This document shows, one piece after another, positions 42,326 to 50,000 of a stretch of 64,000 nt of DNA; within the stretch, counting starts at the first letter, position 1; each line of letters begins with the position of its first letter. The notes under the pieces are model-generated. The model made no database searches. It was not told the DNA's origin and was given only the letters and a program-made list of their open reading frames with translations. The position numbers were made by a program, and so were the translations under genes. Source of the DNA: Cupriavidus basilensis (GTDB lineage Bacteria; Pseudomonadota; Gammaproteobacteria; Burkholderiales; Burkholderiaceae); assembly GCF_000832305.1 (NCBI RefSeq), contig NZ_CP010536.1, forward strand, positions 868,001 through 932,000, given 5' to 3'.

Positions 42326-42831
42326 AGTACCTGCCTCATGACGGTAGCGATGTCGGTGAAGGTCAGTCCGCTTGCATTGATAAAGGTCTGGATGGGCGAG
42401 TACGTATATCCGGTGATCTTTACCGTGACGAGGTTGATCGTGCCGGCCGGCGTGCCGGTACCCGCGCTGTTGTCGTAGGTGCTCACGTCGGCGAATGACA
42501 TGCCGGGGCAGCCTGATGCATCGACCCGATCGCAGATCACCACCATTGACGTGGTGAGGCCGGTCGAGAGCGCTGAGCCCGAGCAGCTGGTATTGCCGTA
42601 GACGGCCAGGCATTTCGCCGGCCCCGTCGGATAGCTGATATCCAGCGGGGAGAACTGCGACAGGTAGCGGGCGGCTGAGCGCGTGCCTTTGGTCAGGGTG
42701 TCGAACTGGTAGATGGCGCGCCCGAATTCCGCCACGCCACAGACCATCAGCAGCATGGGGACCAGGAGAATGCCGAACTCGACGGCCGCCACGCCGCGAT
42801 GGCGCGCCAGGAGCATTTTTCTTGTCTTCAT
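42322..42831 (-). CDS. tadE: TadE-like pseudopilin of the Tad system
   Basis: A 169-residue protein with the same N-terminal pattern as its neighbour (ARHRGVAAVEFGILLVPMLLMVCGVAEFGRAIYQFDTLTKGTRSAARYLS): a G^VAAVEF processing site and one membrane helix. The rest is a Ser/Thr/Gly-rich periplasmic domain with several cysteines (NTSCSG, VICD, GCPGM). In Tad systems TadE and TadF are processed by TadV and help pilus biogenesis. It overlaps the tadF-like gene by 4 bp and starts 9 bp after the TadG-like gene, all in one operon. Confidence 0.87.
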   Translation of the reverse strand: MKTRKMLLARHRGVAAVEFGILLVPMLLMVCGVAEFGRAIYQFDTLTKGTRSAARYLSQFSPLDISYPTGPAKCLAVYGNTSCSGSALSTGLTTSMVVICDRVDASGCPGMSFADVSTYDNSAGTGTPAGTINLVTVKITGYTYSPIQTFINASGLTFTDIATVMRQVL

Positions 42832-42840
42832 GATCTCCTC

Positions 42841-44133
42841 CTATTGCACGAGAACCGGCACTAGCGGTCCTACGCCAGTCCCTGCGCCAGGGATGCCTTG
42901 GGTCGCGCAGGGGCTGCCTGGCGCGCTTGAGTCGCCCCGGTACTCGAGCCGCACCGAGTCGATGTTTCCGCCGGTTTGCATGGGCTCGATCATCAGCAGG
43001 CAGGCCCAGCTTTGCACCGGTGCGCTATGGTTGCCAGGGCTGGCGAAACCGGAACAGTCCACAATCGGTGCGAGCACGAGGCGACGATCCGCGCCGCTCT
43101 GGTACGAAGCGGCGGGGGCGGCATTGCCCTGTGTGCTCAGCCCGGTAACGGAGTCGCCCTGATAGGCACGATAGGCCTTGCGCGCGGCAAGGAAGTTCGG
43201 TTGAGTGTTGCCCGATGTATCCACGGAACTGCCGTCGTAAGCGCTGCTCTTCGCCGTCCAGGTCGTGTCGTTGTACGTGAATCCGGTAAAGTCGGTCACG
43301 CCTAGCACTTTCGAGCCTTTGACGATGCCAAAGCGGCTGTTCCAGTCATCCGCCAGGGATGCCTTGTTGCCGGCAGATCCAATCAATGTCCCTTGGGCCG
43401 GCAGGTTGCACTGTCCCGCGCCGTCAAGTTGCTTCGCAATCTGGCTGGCACTGTTGCCTCCGCCCAGGTCCGCCCAGCCAAAGTTGCCGCCCCCGTAGGT
43501 GCCCTTGTTGCTGGAGTCGAGCTTGGTCACCAGCCACTGCCCGGTGGTGTAGGGGGGCTGTGGCGGGCTGATGGTGCTGGGTTTGCAGACAAAGACGGGG
43601 ATGGCGCAGGTCGTCTGTGCCGAGCCGGTGGTCGCCACCGCGAACGAGGCGACGGTTTGGGGCCCGACACTCACGCCCGGCAGGAAGTTGAGCACCTGGG
43701 CGAACCAATTGGCAATGCCGGCGCGGCTGACAGAGCATTTGACGTACTTGATGCTGGCGAGCGGGTAGGTGACGCTGTTCTTGTCCAGGAAGGGGTCGGT
43801 CAATGCGTCGCTGTACGTCACGCTTTGGTTGGCGACAAGCTGTACCGACTCGCTCTGGAACAGTGCCATGTTACGTAGGCCGGCGGTAATGCCCGCTGCT
43901 TCCGAGACGGTGAGCGGTGTCGCTCCCGTCAGGTCGCGAGCGGCAGCCAGCGCGCAGGAATCCGCGCCGTTCTGCAGCTCGCTCTTGGCGACGTAGAGTT
44001 TGCCCAGGTCGAGCGCCAGGCCGAGGAAGCCTACCAGCATGACCAGCGCGATCGCAACGATGATCGCTACCGCCCCGCGCTGCCGGGCGCGATGGCTCGA
44101 CAGCGCGGTCCTGCGAAGCATTGATTTGGACAT
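42841..44133 (-). CDS. tadG: TadG-like Flp pilus assembly protein
   Basis: A 430-residue protein with the TadG-type N-terminus (RQRGAVAIIVAIALVMLVGFLGLALDLGKLYVAKSELQNGADSCALAAARDL), one membrane segment (about 20-42) followed by a large periplasmic part rich in Gly, Ser, Asn and Thr. Several paired cysteines occur (TCAIPVFVC, GQCNL, VDCSG, SWACL, SPCAT), suggesting disulfides. No complete von Willebrand A motif was seen, unlike some longer TadG proteins. It may anchor the pilus base in the envelope. The gene is in the middle of the operon, 26 bp after the lipoprotein gene. Confidence 0.85.
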   Translation of the reverse strand: MSKSMLRRTALSSHRARQRGAVAIIVAIALVMLVGFLGLALDLGKLYVAKSELQNGADSCALAAARDLTGATPLTVSEAAGITAGLRNMALFQSESVQLVANQSVTYSDALTDPFLDKNSVTYPLASIKYVKCSVSRAGIANWFAQVLNFLPGVSVGPQTVASFAVATTGSAQTTCAIPVFVCKPSTISPPQPPYTTGQWLVTKLDSSNKGTYGGGNFGWADLGGGNSASQIAKQLDGAGQCNLPAQGTLIGSAGNKASLADDWNSRFGIVKGSKVLGVTDFTGFTYNDTTWTAKSSAYDGSSVDTSGNTQPNFLAARKAYRAYQGDSVTGLSTQGNAAPAASYQSGADRRLVLAPIVDCSGFASPGNHSAPVQSWACLLMIEPMQTGGNIDSVRLEYRGDSSAPGSPCATQGIPGAGTGVGPLVPVLVQ

Positions 44134-44159
44134 GATGAGTCTCCCCGAGCAAACCGATA

Positions 44160-44501
44160 TCAGCGCGTTCCCGCACCGCCCGCCATGCCGATGCCGCCGT
44201 AGCCCCCCGCACCGAAATCCATGCCACCCGCGGCACCTGTGCCGGCGGGGCGCAGGCGTATCAGTGACCGCTCGTAGTTGGTCATTGCGGCCACGGCGGT
44301 CTTGCCATCGGTGCCCGTCAGCGATGGCAGTCCAGCGGGCGCGTCGGGGTTGATGATCTGGGATCGCGTCACGGTGGTAACGGCCTGGCCAAAATGCTTA
44401 TCCCAATTTGGCGTCGAAGTCATGCAGGCGGACAGGGTCAGACTGCCAAGCACTGCCAGCGTGACAGCGGCGCGGCGCGCGTACTTCAAGTTCTTGTTCA
44501 T
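44160..44501 (-). CDS. Small lipoprotein of the tad cluster
   Basis: A 113-residue exported lipoprotein. The signal peptide has a good lipobox (SLTLSAC, Cys at about 26). The mature part begins MTSTPNWDKHFGQAV and ends in a Gly/Ala-rich tail (GAAGGMDFGAGGYGGIGMAGGAG). It stands where other Tad operons carry rcpB/cpaD or a small pilotin-like lipoprotein, next to the RcpA secretin gene. It may assist the secretin, but the sequence is too short and plain to prove it. Start supported by AGGAGAACC upstream. Confidence 0.8.
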   Translation of the reverse strand: MNKNLKYARRAAVTLAVLGSLTLSACMTSTPNWDKHFGQAVTTVTRSQIINPDAPAGLPSLTGTDGKTAVAAMTNYERSLIRLRPAGTGAAGGMDFGAGGYGGIGMAGGAGTR

Positions 44502-44535
44502 GGTGGTTCTCCTCGTGGACGGACGCTTCGGCAGC

Positions 44536-46383
44536 TCAGTTGGCGCTCGGTGTTTCGGCCGGGCGGGCTTTGTCCGGCGCCAGGCCGCTGGGGCTGGCAG
44601 TGGTGGCGGCGCGCGCCTGCGCCAGCCGTGCCGCGGTGGCTTCGATGCGCGCGATGCGCGCGGCGGTAGCGTCTGCCGGCGGAACGCCCGCAGCGCTCGC
44701 CCTGGGCGCGGGCGGGGAGATGACGGGTACGTCGTCCAGCGGCTTGGCCGGCGGAACCATGCTCAGCGGAGCCTTAGGTGCCTGCGGAGCGGGCGCTGCG
44801 GGGACAGCCGTCGGCGCGGGAGCGGCCGGGGCAGGCTGCGAGGGCGTCGGGCTCGGTGCGTCAGTCTTCTTGCCGGAGCCTTCCATATTGCCCATCAGGT
44901 AGAGCGCGAGCGGGTTCGGTGTAGAGAAGCTGTCGGTTGGCAGCGGATAGGATGCGCTCTGCATGGGTTGGACCAGGTGCGGGGTGATGATGAACACCAG
45001 CTCGGTCAGGTCTTGCTGGAAAGACGTGCTGCGAAACAGCGTGCCCAGCACGGGAACCTCGCCGGCGCCCGGCAATGCTTTTAGCGAGCCGCGTGCGCTG
45101 TTTTGCAGCAGGCCGCCAATGGCAAAGCTCTCTCCGTCCCGCATCTGCACGGTGGTGGAAGCGCGGCGGGTGGTGATCAAAGGCAGGATGGTCTGCCCCG
45201 TCAGGCTGCTGCCGCTGACCGTGGCGCCGGTGGGCGAGAGCTCGGAGACCTCGGGCGCCACCCTGAGATTGATGCGCCCATTTGCCAGTACGGTTGGCGT
45301 GAACTTCAGGCCAACGCCAAACTCCTCCTGTTGCAGGGTGATGGTGGATGCACCACCGAGGGCATTGCTTTGCGCCACCGGGATATAGATCTTGCCGCCG
45401 GCGAGGAAGCTCGCTTCCTGGCCGCTGATGGTGACCAGGTTCGGCTCGGCCAGGATCTTCACCAGGCTGTCATTCTTCTGCGCATCGACGGCAACGTTGA
45501 AGGGCCGGTTGTTCGCCTTGTTGGCGAAGATGGCGCCCGACGCGCCGCTCAGCAGCGAGGTCACCAGGCCACCGCTCCAGGAGCCGAAGCCGCCCTGGAG
45601 GTTGACCGCCGAACCGAGCTGATTCAGCAACGTCTTCGACACTTCGGCCACCTTGACCTCGAGCATGACCTGCTGTGGCGTGTCAACAGACAGCATGTTG
45701 AGGACGCCGCCCTTCTTGTTGCCCTCGCCCTGCGCCGCCGCGGCGTACGCATAGGCGATCTCCATGGCCTGTTGCGCAGCCTGCGCGTTCGAAACGCTGC
45801 CTGAGAGCACCAGGTTGTCAGCGGCGGTCAGCACACGGATCTGTGGTTCGCCGGGCATCAGTTGCGCCAGCGAGGTCTGGAGCCCGCCGGCGTCTGCGTT
45901 GACCACCACGTTGATGATGCTGCAACCGCCACTGCGCCCTTGCACGATCATGTTGGTGGTGCCGACGCTGCGGCCAAGCACGTAGAGGGTTTGCGGCGAC
46001 ACCATGGTGGCCTGGACTACATTGGGGTTGCCGAGCGTGCGGTTGCGTACCGGCTCTGGCAGGGGGATCAGCGATGACTTGCCGACCGGCACGATGATAT
46101 TGCTCTCGTTGCGGATCGCGCCGGTGCAGTTCGGCCCACGGCTGTCCGTGGGCACGGCGGCAGCCGGCGCGGGCGCCATGCTGATGGTCATCTGCACCGG
46201 GCCGCCGGCAGGCGCGCCCATGGCTGCCTTGGCAGGCGCCGCGGTGGTGGATTTGGCGATGGCGCCGGCTTCGACCGCCACCTGGGCAGCGGCAGCCAAC
46301 GGTACGCACAAGATTGCACCTGCGACGCTCGCGAGCGCAATGGCTCGGGCACCACTCAGGACTTCCGTATTGACGTTGTTCAT
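44536..46383 (-). CDS. rcpA: Tad outer-membrane secretin RcpA (CpaC)
   Basis: A 615-residue secretin forming the outer-membrane channel for the Flp pilus. An N-terminal signal (ASVAGAILCVPLAAAAQVAV) is followed by the CpaC N-domain (GKSSLIPLPEPVRNRTLGNPNVV; LYVLGRSVGTTNMIVQG), a BON-like region and the secretin domain with LAGGKIYIPVAQ, EFGVGLKFTPTVL and DGESFAIGGLLQNSARGS. The last 110 or so residues (from NMEGSGKK) are a Pro/Ala-rich tail ending in a short helical part; this extension is unusual for the family. The start at 46383 has GGGGAG upstream. It is preceded by rcpC in the operon. Confidence 0.92.
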   Translation of the reverse strand: MNNVNTEVLSGARAIALASVAGAILCVPLAAAAQVAVEAGAIAKSTTAAPAKAAMGAPAGGPVQMTISMAPAPAAAVPTDSRGPNCTGAIRNESNIIVPVGKSSLIPLPEPVRNRTLGNPNVVQATMVSPQTLYVLGRSVGTTNMIVQGRSGGCSIINVVVNADAGGLQTSLAQLMPGEPQIRVLTAADNLVLSGSVSNAQAAQQAMEIAYAYAAAAQGEGNKKGGVLNMLSVDTPQQVMLEVKVAEVSKTLLNQLGSAVNLQGGFGSWSGGLVTSLLSGASGAIFANKANNRPFNVAVDAQKNDSLVKILAEPNLVTISGQEASFLAGGKIYIPVAQSNALGGASTITLQQEEFGVGLKFTPTVLANGRINLRVAPEVSELSPTGATVSGSSLTGQTILPLITTRRASTTVQMRDGESFAIGGLLQNSARGSLKALPGAGEVPVLGTLFRSTSFQQDLTELVFIITPHLVQPMQSASYPLPTDSFSTPNPLALYLMGNMEGSGKKTDAPSPTPSQPAPAAPAPTAVPAAPAPQAPKAPLSMVPPAKPLDDVPVISPPAPRASAAGVPPADATAARIARIEATAARLAQARAATTASPSGLAPDKARPAETPSAN

Positions 46384-46462
46384 TTCGTATCTCCCCCCGG
46401 AGAGGCTGTACATCGCGCCTAGAGTTGCCAAATAGATTCTGGCTGGGCGGCCGCCCTGGCCA

Positions 46463-47311
46463 TCAGAAACATTCAAGACTGCCCTGGATGCCGGCCAGCA
46501 CACCGATGCAATGGCCCGGCCTGGCCGGTGCCGCTGCAAGCGGGCGCGGTCTTGCCGGCGCGTGCGGCGCATTGACCGTGATCACCTTGACGGGCTGCTC
46601 CGTCGGTGGCGTGCCGAGCAACGTGATCTTGGTGGCGCCACCGGTGCTGACCGCGGCGACGTCGACCTGGTTGCGCAGGACGAGCGACAGGGTGCCCACA
46701 CTGCGGGCGACGTCGAGCTTCTCTGCCTGTTCGGGCGTGACTTCGAGCGTGACGGCATTGACGACTTTCGGTTGGGTGTCGTCGCGGCTGACTTGCTGGG
46801 CTACCGCCAGCACCAGGATCTTTTCCAGCACGATCTTGGAGATGCTGCCGTTGCCCGCGCCCTTGGCCTCGGTCTCGTTGGTGTTGACAATCACGTCGAC
46901 GTGATTGCCTGGCAAGGCAAAGCCCGCCACCCCGACCACATCATTGACGCGTACCGTGATGGCGCGCCTGCCCTGGCCAATCACCGCCGAGAGCCCGCCT
47001 TTGGTGCCCAGCGGAGCGAGCTTGGCGTCGAGAATCGGCTCTCCGCGTTGGACGCTGGTACGAACCACGCGCCCCTCGAGGGATTTGAGGTCCTCAAACG
47101 CGCCAGGCGGCACGCTTCCCGCTGGCCAGCTCACCAGGCTCAGTTGCGCATTGGTCAGCGGTTGTCCGAGATTCAGGTCGCTGGTCGCCACTACGACCTG
47201 TTTGAGAGAGCTGGAAGATTGCTGCACCAGCCACCGCGAGGCGGAGACGACCGCCGCGACCCCCGCGACCAGGGCGATGAACAGCATCAGAATTGCTCGA
47301 GCGTTTTTCAT
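46463..47311 (-). CDS. rcpC: Tad pilus assembly protein RcpC (CpaB)
   Basis: A 282-residue periplasmic protein anchored by an N-terminal membrane segment (residues 5-24, AILMLFIALVAGVAAVV). The SAF/AFP-like domain follows (about 38-105; VVVATSDLNLGQPLTNAQLSLVSWP, then EGRVVRTSVQRGEPIL). The RcpC/CpaB core is next (RRAITVRVNDVVGVAGFALPGNHVDVIVN, VTLEVTPEQAEKLDVA). It is thought to stabilise or gate the RcpA secretin. The C-terminal 40 residues are Pro/Ala/Arg-rich and unlike the family. It lies directly upstream of rcpA and downstream of the AAA ATPase gene. Confidence 0.92.
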   Translation of the reverse strand: MKNARAILMLFIALVAGVAAVVSASRWLVQQSSSSLKQVVVATSDLNLGQPLTNAQLSLVSWPAGSVPPGAFEDLKSLEGRVVRTSVQRGEPILDAKLAPLGTKGGLSAVIGQGRRAITVRVNDVVGVAGFALPGNHVDVIVNTNETEAKGAGNGSISKIVLEKILVLAVAQQVSRDDTQPKVVNAVTLEVTPEQAEKLDVARSVGTLSLVLRNQVDVAAVSTGGATKITLLGTPPTEQPVKVITVNAPHAPARPRPLAAAPARPGHCIGVLAGIQGSLECF

Positions 47312-47354
47312 GATGACTCCCCTTACCGTTGTTCGTTAGACAGCATGCCGGCAC

Positions 47355-48770
47355 TCAGCTGGCGGCCTGAGGCGCGGCCTGCCATGCGATCCCCATGCCG
47401 GAGGGACGCGTGGATTCGGGTACTGCCTGCGCACCGAAATAGCACTTCCAGGCACCGCGCAGCGCGTCCTGCGTCACCTGCGGTGGACCGCGGTGGTAGA
47501 GCACGCTGGACGCCACCAGCACGAGCAGGTCGCGTGGAATGCAGGCCAGGAGCGGTGTCCTGCTGGGGAAATGCAGCCCCTCCAGCAGGAAGTCGAATGC
47601 CGCTTCGGTGCTTTCCAGTCCGACGTCGCTGGCGGCACGCAGGTACACCTCGCGGTAGTCATCGCTCGACAAGGGGCCGATGAAGAGCTTGCTGCCGAGT
47701 CGGCGCAGGAATGCCTCGTCGCCCAGCTGCTGGGGATCCAGGTTCGTCGAGAACACCGGCCACACATCGAACGGCACCGAGAATCTCACGCCGGTCTGCA
47801 GCGAGAACATGTCGACGCCGCGGTCCAGAGGCACAATCCAGCGGTTGAGCAACTCGCTCACGCCTACCAACTGGCGCCCAAGGTCATCAATGATGTAGAT
47901 GCCATTGTTGGCCTTCATATGCGGTGGCGCCTGGTAGAAGCCCGACATGGCGTCGTAGCGCAGGTCCAGCATGGACAGCGTCAACTCGCCGCCCGACAAT
48001 ACGGCGGGGCGGTGGCAGATGGTCCAGCGGCGATCCGTCGCGCGCAGCTGCAGCGGTGCGTCGGCGGTATCGACGGGGACATGCACGAGCGGATCAAAGA
48101 CCTGGATGATCTCGCTGGCGACGGTAATCGCGTGCGGCACCGGCACAGCACCTGGCAGGAGTTTGCCAAGGCGCTGTGCCAGGTAAGTCTTGCCGCTGCC
48201 GGCGGGGCCATACAGCATCAGCGCCCGGCCGGTATTGACTGCCATGCCCACCTCGTCGAGCAGGTGAGAAGGGACGACCAGGTCGCCGAAGGCAGCAGCC
48301 ATATCTGCCCTGGATACCGATGCCTGGCGCACGGAGTGACGCTGGACGGCGGCGAGATATGCGTCGAGGGTGACCGGCGCTGCGCCGACATAGCTGCTGC
48401 GCGCAACCAGTTCGGCGGCCCTGGCATACCCCGCATCGGTCAGGCGGAAGCGTACGTCAAGGTCGCTTGCGCCACGATGCGCCACCTCGAGCATGCGCTC
48501 TTGCACGGCGATGCTGGCGATCTCGTGGGTCACCATGGCGGGCAACTTGAGGGTGTCGGCCAACTGGGTGAGCATGGCGCTGCGATGCAGGTAGGCCGCC
48601 TTCATCAATAGTCCCACCAGCAGTGTGACGTCGATGCCGGTATCGGCGACCGTCCTGGGCGCGGGATGCCACGGACGCACTTGTTCGCGCCCGTGGTCGT
48701 CCGGGTTGTCGGCTTCGAAGCCTGGCGCGGGTGCCCGCTGCGCAGTTCCCGATGTGTTGTGTTCGATCAT
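47355..48770 (-). CDS. AAA ATPase inside the tad operon, with N-terminal winged-helix-like domain
   Basis: A 471-residue ATPase. Walker A is GPAGSGKT (188-195), Walker B IYIIDDLGR (291-299), with an Arg-containing sensor stretch later (NRWIVPLDRG). Residues about 45-125 look like a winged helix (DVTLLVGLLMKAAYLHRSAMLTQLADTL, then MLEVAHRGASDLDVRFRLTDAGY). It is not TadA or TadZ and is not part of the minimal Tad set. Its position between the prepilin peptidase gene and rcpC, on the same strand with short gaps, puts it in the operon. A remodelling or regulatory ATPase for the pilus machine is the inference; no substrate is visible. Confidence 0.8.
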   Translation of the reverse strand: MIEHNTSGTAQRAPAPGFEADNPDDHGREQVRPWHPAPRTVADTGIDVTLLVGLLMKAAYLHRSAMLTQLADTLKLPAMVTHEIASIAVQERMLEVAHRGASDLDVRFRLTDAGYARAAELVARSSYVGAAPVTLDAYLAAVQRHSVRQASVSRADMAAAFGDLVVPSHLLDEVGMAVNTGRALMLYGPAGSGKTYLAQRLGKLLPGAVPVPHAITVASEIIQVFDPLVHVPVDTADAPLQLRATDRRWTICHRPAVLSGGELTLSMLDLRYDAMSGFYQAPPHMKANNGIYIIDDLGRQLVGVSELLNRWIVPLDRGVDMFSLQTGVRFSVPFDVWPVFSTNLDPQQLGDEAFLRRLGSKLFIGPLSSDDYREVYLRAASDVGLESTEAAFDFLLEGLHFPSRTPLLACIPRDLLVLVASSVLYHRGPPQVTQDALRGAWKCYFGAQAVPESTRPSGMGIAWQAAPQAAS

Positions 48771-48812
48771 TGCTCCCCCCGTCTATTGGCTGATGCGGCC
48801 TTGCAAGCTCGA

Positions 48813-48847
48813 TTTCAGTTTCGTTTCAGTTTCAGTTTCAGTTTCTG
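48813..48847. repeat. Hexanucleotide repeat TTTCAG
   Basis: Four perfect copies of TTTCAG plus imperfect ones (TTTCG, TTTCTG) in a row, in the 107-bp gap between the prepilin peptidase gene and the AAA ATPase gene of the tad operon. Copy number could change by replication slippage. Confidence 0.8.
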
Positions 48848-48877
48848 GTTCAGGTGAATCATGGCGAATGGTCGTCG

Positions 48878-49426
48878 TCACGCGGAGGCGAACAGCACGC
48901 CGATCGTACCGGCGGCAATGGCCACGCCGTAGGGCAGCGACCCAACCGACCATGACGATGCGTTGCGGGCACCGCTGTCCTGGGTGAGCGTAGGCCTGAC
49001 CTGACCGAACGACGTCAGCATCCAGGCAAGGTTGCGGCGCAACTGACCAAGGCGGCCACGCCACAACGTCAGCGCCAGCGCCCACACCCCACCGGCCACG
49101 AAGGTGGCCAGCGCAATCTCGAACGCCATCGGCGCGCCCAGCCAGGCGCCCACCGCGGCCATCAATTTGACGTCGCCGGCTGCCATGCCGCGCAGCAGGT
49201 AGAGGGGCAGGAACAGGGCGAACCCGGTGAGCCAGCCACTTGCCCAGGCCAGGGCTCCGGCGCCCCAGCCGTGCAGGATGATCTGCACAGGCAGCGCGAG
49301 CAGCCACGCCCCAAAGGTCAGCCAATTGGGAATGCGACGTTGCTGGGCATCGATGGCAGCTGCGGTCAGGACCAGCACGATCACCAATGGACCGACGTAT
49401 TGCGGTAAGGCGGACTGGGCTAGCAT
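48878..49426 (-). CDS. tadV: Tad prepilin peptidase TadV (CpaA)
   Basis: An inner-membrane aspartyl protease of 182 residues, the size of stand-alone A24 peptidases. The two active-site aspartates are in AAIDAQQRRIPNWLTF (D24) and the GxGD-like MAAGDVKLMAA (about residue 85). Six hydrophobic segments are visible. It would cleave the Flp prepilins and the TadE/F pseudopilins at the G^xxxxE site. It follows the two pilin genes and precedes the AAA ATPase gene. The start at 49426 was chosen as the first Met before the first membrane segment. Confidence 0.92.
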   Translation of the reverse strand: MLAQSALPQYVGPLVIVLVLTAAAIDAQQRRIPNWLTFGAWLLALPVQIILHGWGAGALAWASGWLTGFALFLPLYLLRGMAAGDVKLMAAVGAWLGAPMAFEIALATFVAGGVWALALTLWRGRLGQLRRNLAWMLTSFGQVRPTLTQDSGARNASSWSVGSLPYGVAIAAGTIGVLFASA

Positions 49427-49490
49427 GATGTTCCCTCTACTTTTTTTGTTCTGTCTGTGCCGGCCCGTTATTCGGACCTGGCATTCCTGC

Positions 49491-49667
49491 TCAAGCGGTG
49501 ACGGCGGAAGCGATCTTCTGGTAAAGGTCAGACACACTGGTGCCAACCGACTTGACCGCGAGGAGTATGGCAACGGCGATCAGGACACCCAGCAACGCGT
49601 ACTCGATGGAAGTAACCCCGGATTGATCACGATGCAGTTCCCTGAACATTCGTCTTAGCTTTGGCAT
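49491..49667 (-). CDS. Second Flp-type prepilin (58 residues)
   Basis: A small gene encoding 58 residues. The N-terminal leader (MPKLRRMFRELHRDQSG) is followed by the Flp processing site G^VTSIEYALLG (G17, E22, Y23), then one hydrophobic helix (VLIAVAILLAVKSVG) and a short polar tail. It resembles the first Flp pilin downstream of the processing site but has a longer, more basic leader. It lies between flp and tadV in the same orientation. It could be a minor pilin or a second major pilin. Confidence 0.88.
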   Translation of the reverse strand: MPKLRRMFRELHRDQSGVTSIEYALLGVLIAVAILLAVKSVGTSVSDLYQKIASAVTA

Positions 49668-49775
49668 GGTGTCCGCCGTGTCGTCGTGGATCGTTGGATT
49701 GGGCAGGATGGCTCGCGTCGTGAAGCCCCCTTTCCATCGTGTGCCATCGTGATTCCGCCTTGGCCGAGGCGGGGT

Positions 49776-49801
49776 GCGGACGGGCTGAAGAGCCCGTCCG
49801 C
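49776..49801. terminator. Hairpin between flp and the rest of the tad operon
   Basis: A perfect 11-bp stem (49776-49786 with 49791-49801) with a 4-base loop, starting 14 bases beyond the flp stop. No T run follows. Such a structure would let flp mRNA be more abundant than the downstream genes. Next to it, GCCGTTA is repeated. Confidence 0.7.
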
Positions 49802-49814
49802 TTCGCTTTAGCCG

Positions 49815-50000
49815 TTAGCCGTTAGCCGACGTGAGCGAAGTGCCAATCTTGTTGAAGGTGGTCGCGAGCTGCGTGCCGACGATCGTAACCGCGCCAATGA
49901 TCACGACGGCGATCAGTGCTGCGATCAGCCCGTACTCAATGGCGGTGACGCCATCTTCATCGTTGGCGAAGCGCTTGATGTTGTTGATCAGGGTATTCAT
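49815..50000 (-). CDS. flp: Flp-family major pilin
   Basis: Precursor of the Flp pilus subunit, 61 residues. A short leader (MNTLINNIKRFANDEDG) precedes the cleavage site G^VTAIEYGLIA (G17, E22, Y23). Then comes the hydrophobic helix (ALIAAVVIIGAVTIVG region) and a polar C-terminus (LATTFNKIGTSLTSANG). Length and sequence are classic for Flp. AAGGAG is 7 bases before the ATG. It is the first gene of the tad operon and is separated from the others by a hairpin, consistent with higher expression of the pilin. Confidence 0.95.
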   Translation of the reverse strand: MNTLINNIKRFANDEDGVTAIEYGLIAALIAVVIIGAVTIVGTQLATTFNKIGTSLTSANG

